Of a stretch of 64,000 nt of DNA, positions 53,871 to 64,000 are shown one piece after another; the stretch's first letter is position 1; each line of letters opens with the position of its first letter. Under the pieces are notes generated by a model. The model saw nothing but the letters and a program-made list of their open reading frames with translations, searched no databases and was not told the DNA's origin. Origin of the DNA: Dichetophora obliterata (taxonomy: Eukaryota > Arthropoda > Insecta > Diptera > Sciomyzidae); contig OY986435.1 in the NCBI GenBank assembly GCA_963920525.1, positions 179,336,266-179,400,265 on the forward strand, in the 5' to 3' direction. The position numbers were made by a program, and so were the translations under genes.

Positions 53871-56800
53871 AAGGATTTATCAATTTTCCTACATTAACAT
53901 AGCTACTTTAATTACATTAATTCAACTCAATTAAAAGAAACTTAACTCTGCGTAAAAACATTGATTTTAAATTCACAGTTTATTGATTTTTTATTGATAA
54001 ATGATTGTTAATTGAAGAAATCATGACATTCGTTAAATATATCATTAACATAAAATTTACATTTTTAAGCATTAATTTTTATCAACGAAAATTTAAACAA
54101 ATTTACAACTTTACCACAACGACCTAAAGATGCCATAATGACTTTTTAAAACTTGCCATCTTCTCAATATGTATACTTTTAATTGGCTATTTAAATGCTT
54201 AACTTCTAGAAACTGTCAAATACGTATACAAGCATTTTTTATCATTCACTCACTCACTGCAGTTTCACTTTTAAATGAGTTTTTTGGCCAACAAAAAAAA
54301 ATATTCTATAGATCATCATTTTTATTATGAACCACTTTAAAGCATGGGACACAAAACATTTAAGATGGCCAAAACAAGTTTCTTTGAGACTGCTTCATGA
54401 AATGCAACATGTTAAGCTGCTGGTGTTTCTTCGGTACTCTACACAATATCTGCATTTAACTGTAATTTTTGAGTGGCAGCTGTCAGTTGCAGGTTCTTTT
54501 ATTCTACTTCCTATAGCATTCGATGGCCATCTTCTGTAATGTATTAATGTTAAATAAATATTTAGAGAAGTTTTGCTCGATTCTGTTACACTTTAGATAC
54601 TTTTGTTGCAAACGCCTTCGTATATTGCACGGCAGCAAGTGACAAGCTGGTTGACACTTAAGTGATACTTTAGTTAAGGGCCAAAAAAACACATGTAGCC
54701 ATCAGTTTTTGTTGCTGTCCACAAAAAATTGGTCACTAGGTCAGTCGGCAATAATAAGATGCAAACCAAAGAATTTTAGTTTGGTTAAAGAAAGTGGTTT
54801 TTCTCAAGAAAGTAAAAACGCTGCTTACACTATCTGTTTGACTGTTAAATATACAATATTTTCCATAAGCCATAACATTTTCCAACTAAACGAATAGCAT
54901 CAAAATATATTCAGGTCATGCATTCGTACAGAACATCAAATCAAGTTTGTTTCTTAAGTCTTTGGTTTCTTCTTGTATAAATTACAACATATCTTAAGAA
55001 AAACTGTGACTTAGCAAGATTAATCAAGTGTAAATGACATGTAATGTTCTTTTGAGACATTTTTATGGATTACTGATATATGACATTGATGTCATTTAAT
55101 GACTAGTTAAGGCTTCCGCAAATAAGGTTAATTTTCAACAATGGCGAAACATCGACTTAGTTGCTTTAAATATTATTTTTGACTTTTTTCTTGTTAATTT
55201 ATCAATACCAGAAGAAGAACAACAAAAACTAATATAAAACATCTGTTATTCTTGCGTCTACAAAACATCAAATGATACAGGCCATAAAATTGAACACCAA
55301 AAATGTCGTCAAATTTATGCTAAATGGGTCACTTTGTGACAAATTGTGAAAGCATTTTTATTGTTAGCTTGAGAAGAAAACAAAAAACAACAGCAGCAGT
55401 CGCCGTTCTGAGCCCATTGTAAAAATTAATCGATCTAATGAGTGCTCTGCGAGCTCTAACAATTCAATGTGATGCAAATTGAGATATCAGTCAAAGAAAA
55501 ACACAAGAAACATGAAAGAAATAGAGAGAGATAATAAAAGAGTAGCAGAAATTGGCCCTGTTAAATTTGCATACAAGCGGATAACGTCTCTTTGAGAGAT
55601 ATCAAAACTTTTTTATTGTTTGTCTGTAAATTAGTTGTATCTATGCATAGCTATGTCTTAGTTTAATTGTTTACCGGAAATCAGTTTGTCTCAATTGAAA
55701 TGGAGATATGCATTTCACTTCGTCAAGATATTGGGGCTTTCTGTGTTAGAGAGACTTTGTGACTAAGAGTTGAACTGATATGTTTATGCGCTGACAAAAA
55801 AAGTTTCTTTCGCTTTCATTGCTTTGAAATTCGTTTATTTAAGTTAGTCTAAGTTAGTCTTAGTTATTAGTGGCGATTTTTAAAACTTTCAAATGCATCT
55901 ATCAAATAATGAACACAATACTGTTACTTAATTAGTTGAGCTTAAGTTATTATTTGCAATAAATTTCATTAAAGGCTATTGTAAGGTGAAAAAGTGGACT
56001 GGCTATGTTACTGCCGAAATAATTACGGTGTTTGAAAAGAGTTTCTAGAGTTTTTTGCAGAAAGTATTTGTGCTAGTATTTAGACCTTCTCGTAAATGTT
56101 ATATCTAAGCAGTAGTTTAAAGAATTTCAAATAATGTTGGCTGAAAGTTGCTTTGAAAGAAAAGGTTTCTAGCAATTAATATTTTAAATGATTTTGAGCT
56201 TTGCTTAAATTTTTGTTAGTAAATCTTTTAGAAGCTAATAAAAATGTAAAAACAATCAAATGAATCGTTTATAAGAAAAAAAAAGAAACAGTTAAGAGAA
56301 AATCTAATTCATTTTTGCTAGCAGTAAAAGTAGTCTTGGGTTATAAACAAAAGCAATAAATAAATAATACAATACATTAAAAAAAAGAGTAACAAATATA
56401 TTAAACAAAATACTATTGTGTGCATTAATCAGGCAAACGAGACAGTCAAATTTCAATAGATGGGTGTTTCCCCACTTTAATTTAAAAGTAACCAATATAA
56501 AACTGTGGAATGCAAATTTTAGCTTTCAAATTAAAAAATATGTACAATAAATATGTACCCTAGGACGAAACGATGCAGAAGGTCCTTTAAAATAATACAT
56601 TTCAAAAAATAATATTACAATAAAAATGAGCACAATGAATAAATATAACACAGAAAACCCTCTAAACCAAATTTGGTATCCAAATGACAACATTTCCAAA
56701 ATATCCTTGAATATCACGGTGCTAAAAAAATTTTATATTTATCAATATTGTAGTCGATTTCAGTAGTTTTAAAAACGCTGATTCTGATTCATGAAACAGA

Positions 56801-57080
56801 TTTTTTTTTTATCTTTGTTTGATTTTAAGATATGTAGTGTTGAATAAAGAAAAATATGCGTTTTAGGGCATATTTGAGTTATTATTAAAAAAGAATGGAT
56901 TACGCAAAAATTCTTCAATTGAGCTTTAATGATAAAGGTAGCCCTGTCTAAAACCTCAAATTATTAAAATAGCATGTTCGTATATAATTTTCAAAAATTT
57001 TAACTGAAATTCTGAGAGTCCAACTTTTATTGAAAATGATAAAAAATGCTGACTAGAAGTTCTCAGTTTTCATTAACCAC
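53871..57080. other. No gene recognised; possible host spacer
   Basis: No transposon motif found. Open stretches (for example 54327-54539, 54504-54692) lack recognisable features. 55380-55560 has CAGCAGCAG and balanced composition, a texture of host non-coding DNA. An embedded intron or regulatory region is possible but unsupported. Confidence 0.4.
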
Positions 57081-57081
57081 C

Positions 57082-57440
57082 CTGCAGTGTAACCAACTAG
57101 TTTAAAACCAGTCTGCATACTAGTTGAAAACTGAGCAGTACTAGTTCAAGATCGTATATTTTTCATATACCCAACTAGTATTTTTAACATGGCGATGTCA
57201 TTGGAAATATCAATTGTCCTATTCTGAACAGATGAAAACTAGTTTATAATATATATAGTTATAGTTAGTTAAATTCTAGTTTGTTGTGATTAGTTGTAAA
57301 GAAATCATATATTGCCAAATTTTAACTAGTTTCTAGTTTAACCTTTCCTGAGTAGTTGGCAAATAGTCATGTTTTAATTAGTTTACAACTATTTATATCA
57401 AAACAATGATTCAACCAGTTCTTTATTCGGCAATTTATCT
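57082..57440. repeat. Subterminal ACTAGTT repeat block of CACTA-like element
   Basis: At least nine ACTAGT/CTAGTT phrases on both strands lie in 360 bp, beginning CAGTGTAACCAACTAGTTT at 57084. Dense short subterminal repeats bound by an element protein are characteristic of CACTA/EnSpm transposons. Scattered CTAGT phrases also occur at about 61290-61680 on the other side. A matching outer terminus was not found. Confidence 0.5.
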
Positions 57441-57768
57441 TCTGAAGTTGGAGCTTCTACTCAAGCGACTATTTAGAAAAATTCAAGTAAAATTTATATT
57501 GTGTTTTATTATTTCATATAAAAGTTAATTATTTAAAGTTAATAAGGTACATGAGTATAATGAAAGAAAAATTATAATACCAATTGTATTTTAAAGAAAA
57601 AATTAATGAATGCTTTAATTTTTGTCGTCTGCATTTGATGCTTATATTTTACATAGTTTTATTATTTGATATAAAAGTAAATTTTTTAAAGTATATAAGT
57701 TACGTGAGTATCATGAAAAAAATTTTAAATTATATTACTAATTGTATTTTTACGAAAAGTTTAATGTT

Positions 57769-58575
57769 TTAATTTTTGTCGTCAGCATTTGAAGCTTGCA
57801 TTTTTAGTGCGTGTACTTTTTGAAAATTTCTTTTTTTGATCAGTTGCATAGCATGCCTCAATTGGCGCTCTGGGCTTTCATTTGAAGGAAACGTTATAAT
57901 TGCATCTGAAAAGAGTATATTAAGAACTTGTTTAAAAAAAAAATATATGATTTACCAATAAGTGTTCGATAAATTTCTTTAAAATCCTTTAGCCGTTTTT
58001 TACCGTGAGTGCCATCTACATTGAAGTCACGTATAATTGAACTTGAAAAAATATTGCTTAAGTTTTTTATAACATTCTGATGCAACAAGTTTCTGACAGC
58101 CGTCACCTGTTTAAAATGTAATATGTGAAAAAATAAATATTTTAATATGCAAAGTGAAACATTCAAAATAAGACAAAATTGAAACTCACGTAAATATCTT
58201 TATTTTGTGGAACTATTTTTGCTTCTACCATTATCAAATTTTCTTCCGTTTTAAGAGGGAAGAGTGCTGAGATGGGGATGATGGCACTTTCTTGTCTCAT
58301 GAGCCTCTCAATCAAAATTTTTTGCTCCGCCAGCGCTTCCAGTATTACTGTGGTTTGGTTACCTAGTTTTACTAAAAATATTTTGTGAAAATATAAAATT
58401 ATTTTTAATGTTGTGTTTATTTCGTACCATCAAGCTGCGAGAGTTTGTTTTTCAACTCCTCTGAACATCTGCAGTTTCCTGTTGTTGACGGTGTTATATT
58501 GCTGCAATTAGGGTCATTTTTAATTTTTTTTGTTTTTGCCAATCCATCGAGAGCTAATCCGTGCTTTCGGTACAT
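57769..58575 (-). CDS. Four-exon gene, DUF4806-like protein (205 aa)
   Basis: Exons 58575-58428, 58371-58190, 58106-57956 and 57905-57769 (148+182+151+137 bp) join in phase into 205 codons plus stop. Introns are 56, 83 and 50 bp with GT donors (GTACGA, GTGAGT, GTAAAT) and AG acceptors (TTTTTAG, TTAAACAG, TTTTCAG). The protein begins MYRKHGLALDGLAKTKK, has a coiled-coil-like stretch (ILEALAEQKILIERLMRQES), then FPLKTEENLIMVEAKI, and FNVDGTHGKKRLKDFKEIY, which resembles the DUF4806 domain, then a basic tail. That every junction keeps the frame argues for recent or present function. Such proteins are often transposon-linked and may bind DNA or the transposase (inference). The true start could lie in an unseen upstream exon. 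Confidence 0.75.
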
Positions 58576-58809
58576 TTTGAGCTCGTTGATTAAATTGAAG
58601 TAAGTTTTGAAAAGAGAATAAGAAAGTTAGAAAGTTTTTAAAATGCTGAGAATTAAAAATGTCGTTATTTATTTTTAATATATGTAAATAAGATTCAAAC
58701 TGTTCTCGGACTTTTATATAAAAGGAATTAAAGGAATAATAAGGCAAAGATAAAACACAATTTTAACTAAATATCTATTTAACTATTATGGAATATACCC
58801 ATATAACTC

Positions 58810-60701
58810 CTACAAGCAACCATGTAAAATAGGAATCAAAAGCAATTCCATTCCATGTGGAATACACATTAACTTGCAATAAAGATCATCAATGCAAAAA
58901 TGTTCAATTTCTGAAAATATTGGTTCGGCTAAGTAAATTCCTAAAGAACTTGATTGAATTGGCTCATTAAAAAAGTTTCTAATATTGTGCAACCTTTTTC
59001 CTATTATAATTTTTTTTTCGCCCTGAACAAAACCAATAACTTTAATTGGTGAAAACGGCAACATACAACAGTAGTTGTTAGGTGTTTCTGTTGTTATTTC
59101 GCATTGATTCCAAGTGAAGGTGGTTATTGCGCTTCCTTTTATCTTAAACCCGCTCGGTTTTGAAGGGATAATAATGTTCTCATTTTATATTTTATTGACA
59201 AGTTGTTGGAGAATCTTATTTGGTTTTTTAACGTAACTTTTTAAAATTTGAAGATAGTTTTCAAATGGATACGCGGTAGATGATGACAAAATGCCTGAAT
59301 GGTTTATGTTTTCTATTAAATGGAGCAAGGAATGTATATTATGTGAAACACTGTTATCACCAAATAAATTTGGAAAATTTTCTACAAAACGTTCCAACAT
59401 TTTTTTACTTTTTTCTATGTTTTCTAAAAAATCTCTGGGTGAAAACAGTAACCTGCAGGCACAATGGAGCAGTAAGAACTCATAGTAGAGTTCAGTTGAA
59501 ATTTCGTTTTTGAAAACTAAAATACCAGTATATAATAAAATTGGTCGAAATTCCGTTGCTTTAAAATTCGATACGATACATCGTCGAGACTTCGCGGTTT
59601 ACGGACAAATTCTTTAGGAATGTGAGATCGAAGAGACATCAATTTCTTAGATATATTACTTTTGTTTAATGAGTTTACTCTTACTTCAGTTTTATTATGT
59701 AAAAGGCGCAAAATAAACTTACGCATTACACCAAGATCGAGAAGGTGCATGCTGTCTAGAGGAAATTGAGTAATCATATTAATGTTTAAAGATTCGAGAG
59801 GGGTGCTTTTATTTTGAAAGAACTTTGAATGATGATTTAGAAACGTTCTATTTGCAAAGTCACAGTCTGATATTAAATCTCCAACATTTGTGCTATAAGT
59901 TAACACATTGTCAATTTTTTTACCTACTTGGGTACATTTTGTGCATCCATGACGCGAAGTATGGCCAGGAACCCCACAAACAAATGCCTTTGCAGGGGCA
60001 TCGCAGATAAAACTCCGGATTTCGAGTTTATAAATTTTTCCCTCAATTTCTAGCCCAAATTCCATTAAATTTTTAGCTTCAGCAACAAATTCATTTAAAA
60101 AATCTTCAATGCTGTTGGGTTTTTTTGAACCAACATAAATTCCTACTGCAAAAACTGATGTATTTTCTATGTTTACCAACCTCATAAGAATTGGCCACAA
60201 CTGTGTTCTAGAGCTACGGAACAATGGCAAGCCGTCAATGTTTATGTCTACAACAAGAACATCGGTATCATTCACAAAAGACTGTTTTTGAAGCTGATTT
60301 CTTATACCTATGTGGCAATAGAAACCAGGAGTAATTGGTTGAATAACTGCTTTTTCTCTGTTTCTTAAAAATGTTTCGGCCGTAAGTGGAACGTCCAGGT
60401 TTTCTTCGCGGAGAATGCTTAAGAGTTCTTCAAAACTTTTGCGGGACGGCCTATTTCTAATATACCATGCAGTAAGCTTATCCTTAAATGAATGGCTACT
60501 CAACATGGAACTAGTTTCAACATATGCTGATATTTCTGGCACTTGATCACTACTTTCTACCTCAATAGTTGGAATTTCATTAAGTTCTTCAACAGTTCTT
60601 TGCGTTGTTATTTCTTTAATTTCATTTAGGTCTATAAGCTTTTTTAAATAAATTTCTTTTTGCTTATTAACAAAACGTTTTATATGTCGTTTGCTACTCA
60701 T
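58810..60701 (-). pseudogene. CACTA-like transposase, one frameshift and one stop
   Basis: The frame opens at 60701 (MSSKRHIKRFVNKQKEIYLK) and reads about 630 codons. Motifs: WYIRNRPSRKSFEELLSILR; DVLVVDINIDGLPLFRSSRT followed by LWPIL (first acidic residue likely here); SKKPNSIEDFLNEFV; SFICDAPAKAFVCGVPGHTS then HGCTKC (a Cys/His pair); FPLDSMHLLDLGVMRKF; RKPRSLDDVS. At about 59558-59575 extra bases shift the frame; the restored frame gives KATEFRPILLYTG and, at 59400 on, ENFPNLFGDNSVSHNIHSLL and YPFENYLQILKS. A TAA at 59185-59187 interrupts, after which the same frame continues to GKRLHNIRNFFNEP and ends at 58810. The layout matches animal CACTA/EnSpm (Transposase_21-type) proteins; inactive as read. 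Confidence 0.78.
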
Positions 60702-60959
60702 ATTTCAACGTACCTTTAATATGATCCAATTTCCAATAATGCTTCGATGAAATTACAATTTTTATTTAATATCTCAATTTTGGCGGCTGCAAATAATTAA
60801 ATGTGAAAGTTCAGAGTTGCTCAATAAGCTGCATCACTTTAGAATAAGTAGTGTTTTTAAAAAGTACGTTTTATAATTTACTACTATTTAAAGCTGTATT
60901 GCTGAAAGCTGTTAGCTTTATTCAGAAAATAGAAAGTTTTAAAAATATAAACCGCAAAG

Positions 60960-61103
60960 ATGGCTTACAGAAAGGTATTTATTAGGTTTTTTGTTTTACT
61001 TTTAATTTTTTTCTTACTTTTGACAGTTCTTTGCTCAAACTTACTCTTCTTTCTTTCTCTGAAAAATCGGCTCTTTCCTGTGCTGAAATTATTTATGACG
61101 ACT
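60960..61103 (+). CDS. Small open frame with hydrophobic stretch, unproven
   Basis: ATG at 60960 opens 48 codons (MAYRKVFIRFFVLLLIFFLL, then TVLCSNLLFF) up to a TAG. The hydrophobic run could be a membrane segment. However, the A/T-rich codons give F and L by default, and AAAG|GTATTT could be a splice donor, which would leave only a five-codon first exon. No family recognised. Confidence 0.2.
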
Positions 61104-61239
61104 TAGCTGATCTGCTATGCCCTGCGAGGCAAATTGGACTATGAGTTTGTATTTTGACATTTGTGTGCTACAGCAGACCAGGCTAAACGCTTTTTCTTTG
61201 CAATTGTCTGGAATAAATAAGAGATATATGACTATAATT

Positions 61240-61480
61240 ATTGGGTCATGTGAATAAAAATCAGCAAATGCTTTTACTGAATTTTTCTAGTAAAAAGTAT
61301 GGATTTAGTGAATAAAAAAAGCTATATAGATAAAGCTTAAAAAGCTTAAAGCTATATAGATATAGATATAGATATAAAAAAAGCTATATAGATATAGCTT
61401 TTTTTATTCACTAAATCCATACTTTTTACTAGAAAAATTCAGTAAAAGCATTTGCTGATTTTTTATTCACATGACCCATT
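61240..61480. repeat. Near-perfect hairpin, arms about 95 bp
   Basis: The arm 61241-61335 (TGGGTCATGTGAATAAAAAT, CAGCAAATGCTTTTACTG, AATTTTTCTAGTAAAAAGTA) is matched inverted by 61386-61480 with almost no differences. The loop of about 50 bp holds GATATA units and AAGCTTAAAAAGCTT. The low divergence implies recent origin or sequence homogenisation. Confidence 0.9.
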
Positions 61481-61484
61481 ATAT

Positions 61485-63036
61485 TGTAACTAAATATATA
61501 GAAATACTTACAATCCTATACTTATTGCCTTTGTTGATTATATTTGTTATTGACATATGAACACGGTGACACATTCAAAAATGCAGAATAAAAGTGGCAT
61601 TAAGTTGAGTTTTTCTAGTGTTATTTGTATGGAAAAATAGATGCTTTTATGTTGCGTGTATTTCCAGAAAAAACTAGTAAATTCAACAAATTAAGACTTA
61701 ATTTTAAGTAGTTTTTGCATTTGTTTTGTGCTCAACAAAACAAGTTATTTAATTTAACAGCAATCGAGTTGTTAATATTTTTAACAATTTATAATGTAGT
61801 TACAAGAGCAGAAATTGTTAAAGAAACAATAAAAGTATTTAAAAAAACTAAAGAAAAACTCGTAAATTTAACAATGTTTTTATTTAAACGAACTAAATAA
61901 GAGGATTGTTATTTTAACAATGCAATTATTTAAATAAATAAAAAAGATAAGTTGAAGAAGATAATGATGACATATTGTACTTTTTTACAATAAATTCATT
62001 ATTTATTAACACTTTTTTACTTACCATACCTAGGAGCCTTCTTACGGGACATATTTGAAAAAATAAAATGTGAGCTAATGAGAGAGAATATTTTCTCAAT
62101 CCATTACGCCAATATTTGAATGAAATAAGAACAAATCAGAAAATATTTCAATACAAAAACAAATGTGACCATTTTACCCGAAGAGGTCAATGCTCACGCG
62201 TTAATGCGTAAAATATCTTATATTTTCACACTCTTGCAATTCACAACAACCCGTGAATACCCCTTATGTAATTTTAGCAATTTTAGTTCAATAACGTTTT
62301 GCTTTCTTATTTTATTTTAGCTGTCAATTTTTTTATATTTTAGCATCATTCTTATATTCTACCACTGTTTTTACTATAAAATTATCATTTCCTTATTTGT
62401 TCGCCTTTTTTCTTCATGAATATAAATTAAAAGTTACTGCAAAATTGCTAGTATCAGTATTTAAGAATTGAAATGCATACAAAGTGTGCGTATTTTACAA
62501 AAAAAAATCCTCCGTTTCTATAATTTTCTTATCGTTTTGACACTATCTGCCTTAAGTTAATGTTTAGCCATCGCAATTTATAAACCCTGTTAACGGTACT
62601 ATGTTATTAATATTACCTTGTAATTGTATCATAATAGTTAAGGTTTATATTGATAAAACGCAACCCTGTAAACTAAATTTTATTTGGTTTGTTTACTCTG
62701 TTGCTTCGATTTTTGCAAATTTTATAAAGTGAAATAGAAATTTTCACACCGGTGTTTATTTTGTATTGAATTAGTTAATTGAATTGATAAATATAGAAAA
62801 TTACTTAATTTAAAAACTTTATACAAAGCTTTAACCAGTGAAATTTAAAATGAAGTAACACATAATATAAATATTGAAGTATTTTGTGCAAAAACATCAA
62901 AGCCCTATGGCAACATTCATGTTACATCAACGGCGGCTTGCGTGCTTATTTTCACAAAACACCTAAGGCTAAATCGACTATAGGCAGTGCGGAAATTCAC
63001 TAAAGGAAATCGACACTTTGCAATAACCTAGACAAA
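61485..63036. other. No gene recognised
   Basis: AT-rich. Phrases AACCCTGT appear at about 62580 and 62665 without a paired inverse. An open stretch at 61715-61900 has no motif and chance-like composition. Confidence 0.4.
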
Positions 63037-63172
63037 ATGTGCATCAAGGACAAGGACTGGTTCACAGATCTGTTGGAAAATCGTACTTTTATAGTCTTGG
63101 CAGAGCATGTCGATGTACTTATTGTGTACGTGATCTTTTTTTTACACGCATCTAACGATCCTCTACGATAAT
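63037..63172 (+). CDS. Candidate short exon, unproven
   Basis: GACAAAATGT gives a fair start context at 63037. The frame reads MCIKDKDWFTDLLENRTFIV then LAEHVDVLIVYVIFF before a TAA at 63170-63172. A potential donor, GTACGTGA, lies at about 63127, so this could be a first exon of roughly 90 bp. The composition is more balanced than the surroundings. No domain is recognised and no downstream exon was identified. Confidence 0.25.
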
Positions 63173-64000
63173 ATGTCAGATCTTCCGATTTCGCTGACAG
63201 CGCATATTGTGGCTGGCTGCTAAACGGTTTTGTTATGTGAAATAGGAAATTTTTAGTTCAAATTGTTTAACGTAATCTATGGCCACCATACAGCTTGGCT
63301 TCTGGGTGGCGTTCTCGCTGATGTCTCGCTGCCGCCTATCAAATGACGCTCTTGGAAAGCATCAAAACTGCAAAAAGGAATTGACTGATTTATCATAAGC
63401 TCGTCGCACGATTTTCCCATTCGTACTTTGAACTTTTCTTATATATTTATTTGTAAATTATTGGCATAGTTCGATATACTTTATATAATAACGCATTTGA
63501 TTCCTAAGTTGAAGAATTAAAATAAAATATAAATATACATATTTGTCTGGTAATTGTAACTGAGTTAACAAATGTTTGATCTTAGCAAAATAAGTGAATA
63601 GTTTTGTTTTTAGAAACTTAAAAAAATTTCATATCTACATTTATATTGGCTGATGCACAGTCATGACATTTTTTAAATAAAAATCTTATGAATTTCTGTA
63701 AAATAGGCAAGCATGTAGAATATATACATGCAAATACTGGGCTTTTTGGATTCATTTAGCAACAATTTCATTGTTAGTGTTAAGAAAAAGGTCTTAATAT
63801 CAACAAAGGTATTTTGTCACCGTAAACAAATGCAAAATAGATGAGCGCTCGAAGTTGTGTGGGCGTTATTCATATGTTGTCAGGATTTGTTCATAATATA
63901 ATATTATCTTGTAATAGGAAACTTTCAGTAATAAAGATGGTCTGCCACATTACTACAATCGTGACGAACGCAAGGACTTTTGGTGGATTGAGTTTTTTAA
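63173..64000. other. No gene recognised
   Basis: Balanced-composition patch at 63270-63420, then AT-rich sequence to the end. If 63037 starts a host gene, this would be intron. Nothing decisive. Confidence 0.35.

Larger units (their letters stand above)
57082..60720 (-). mobile_element. CACTA/EnSpm-like element with two genes
   Basis: Minimal extent: subterminal repeats at the left, a spliced DUF4806-like gene (57769-58575) and a Transposase_21-like transposase (58810-60701), both on the minus strand, transposase first. The right boundary is unknown; it may reach 61.7 kb. Assignment to CACTA rests on the transposase wording and on the subterminal repeats, since no CACT(A/G) tip was paired. 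Confidence 0.6.

Noticed and set aside
61560..61585. CACGGTGACAC as another Transib-type tip
   Set aside because: A single heptamer match without an inverted partner or 5-bp duplication; expected by chance.

Overview
The window looks like repeat-rich, AT-rich nuclear DNA from an insect, most likely a fly (Diptera). The grounds are long A/T tracts, CAA/TGT microsatellite-like stretches, introns of about 50-85 bp, and a transposon mix typical of insects: Tc1/mariner including a DD41D 'rosa'-type copy, hAT, piggyBac, PIF/Harbinger, Transib, CACTA-like elements, and CR1/Jockey-, I- and Loa-like LINEs. A genus cannot be given. I found no rRNA, no intact tRNA, no CRISPR array and no convincing multi-exon host gene.

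Layout. 1-7.2 kb is mostly unclassified sequence with a local direct repeat (3.36/3.93 kb) and a large inverted repeat (4.7-5.5 kb). 7.2-9.9 kb holds a decayed LINE inserted in a 126-bp tandem repeat. 10.8-13.7 kb has three short inverted-repeat elements. 15.0-18.1 kb is a three-level nest: a CACGGAGA-ended element with palindromic satellite units, then an element with CCGAAACC-rich ends, then a DD41D mariner. 20.4-23.8 kb is a graveyard of an I-like reverse transcriptase (RT) fragment, a collapsed mariner and a Loa-like LINE with RNase H. 29.1-29.5 kb is a collapsed Tc1 relic. 31.3-34.1 kb is a hAT relic holding a TTAA-flanked piggyBac-like element, which holds a further inverted-repeat element. 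36.7-43.9 kb is a series of inverted-repeat or foldback elements, including a Harbinger-like one with a MADF-type fragment. 44.7-47.5 kb is a LINE whose endonuclease-RT frame is broken by one stop only.

48.0-53.5 kb is the most notable block. A hAT-like element (10-bp termini, imperfect 8-bp target duplication) contains a DD41D mariner relic split by a second hAT-type element, and a Transib element of 3,081 bp. The Transib has CACAGTG/CACAATG termini, a perfect 5-bp duplication (AGGCG) and a decayed RAG1-related transposase.

57.1-60.7 kb is a CACTA/EnSpm-like element on the minus strand: a transposase with one frameshift and one stop, then a downstream four-exon gene whose splice junctions keep one open frame of 205 codons and which resembles DUF4806 proteins. 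This is the best-preserved gene in the window. A near-perfect 240-bp hairpin lies at 61.24-61.48 kb. The rest, to 64 kb, is unassigned.

The genes do not form a common pathway. They are independent mobile elements layered by successive insertion, and the order of insertion can be read from the nesting. All assignments rest on reading motifs and termini by eye, without database searches.
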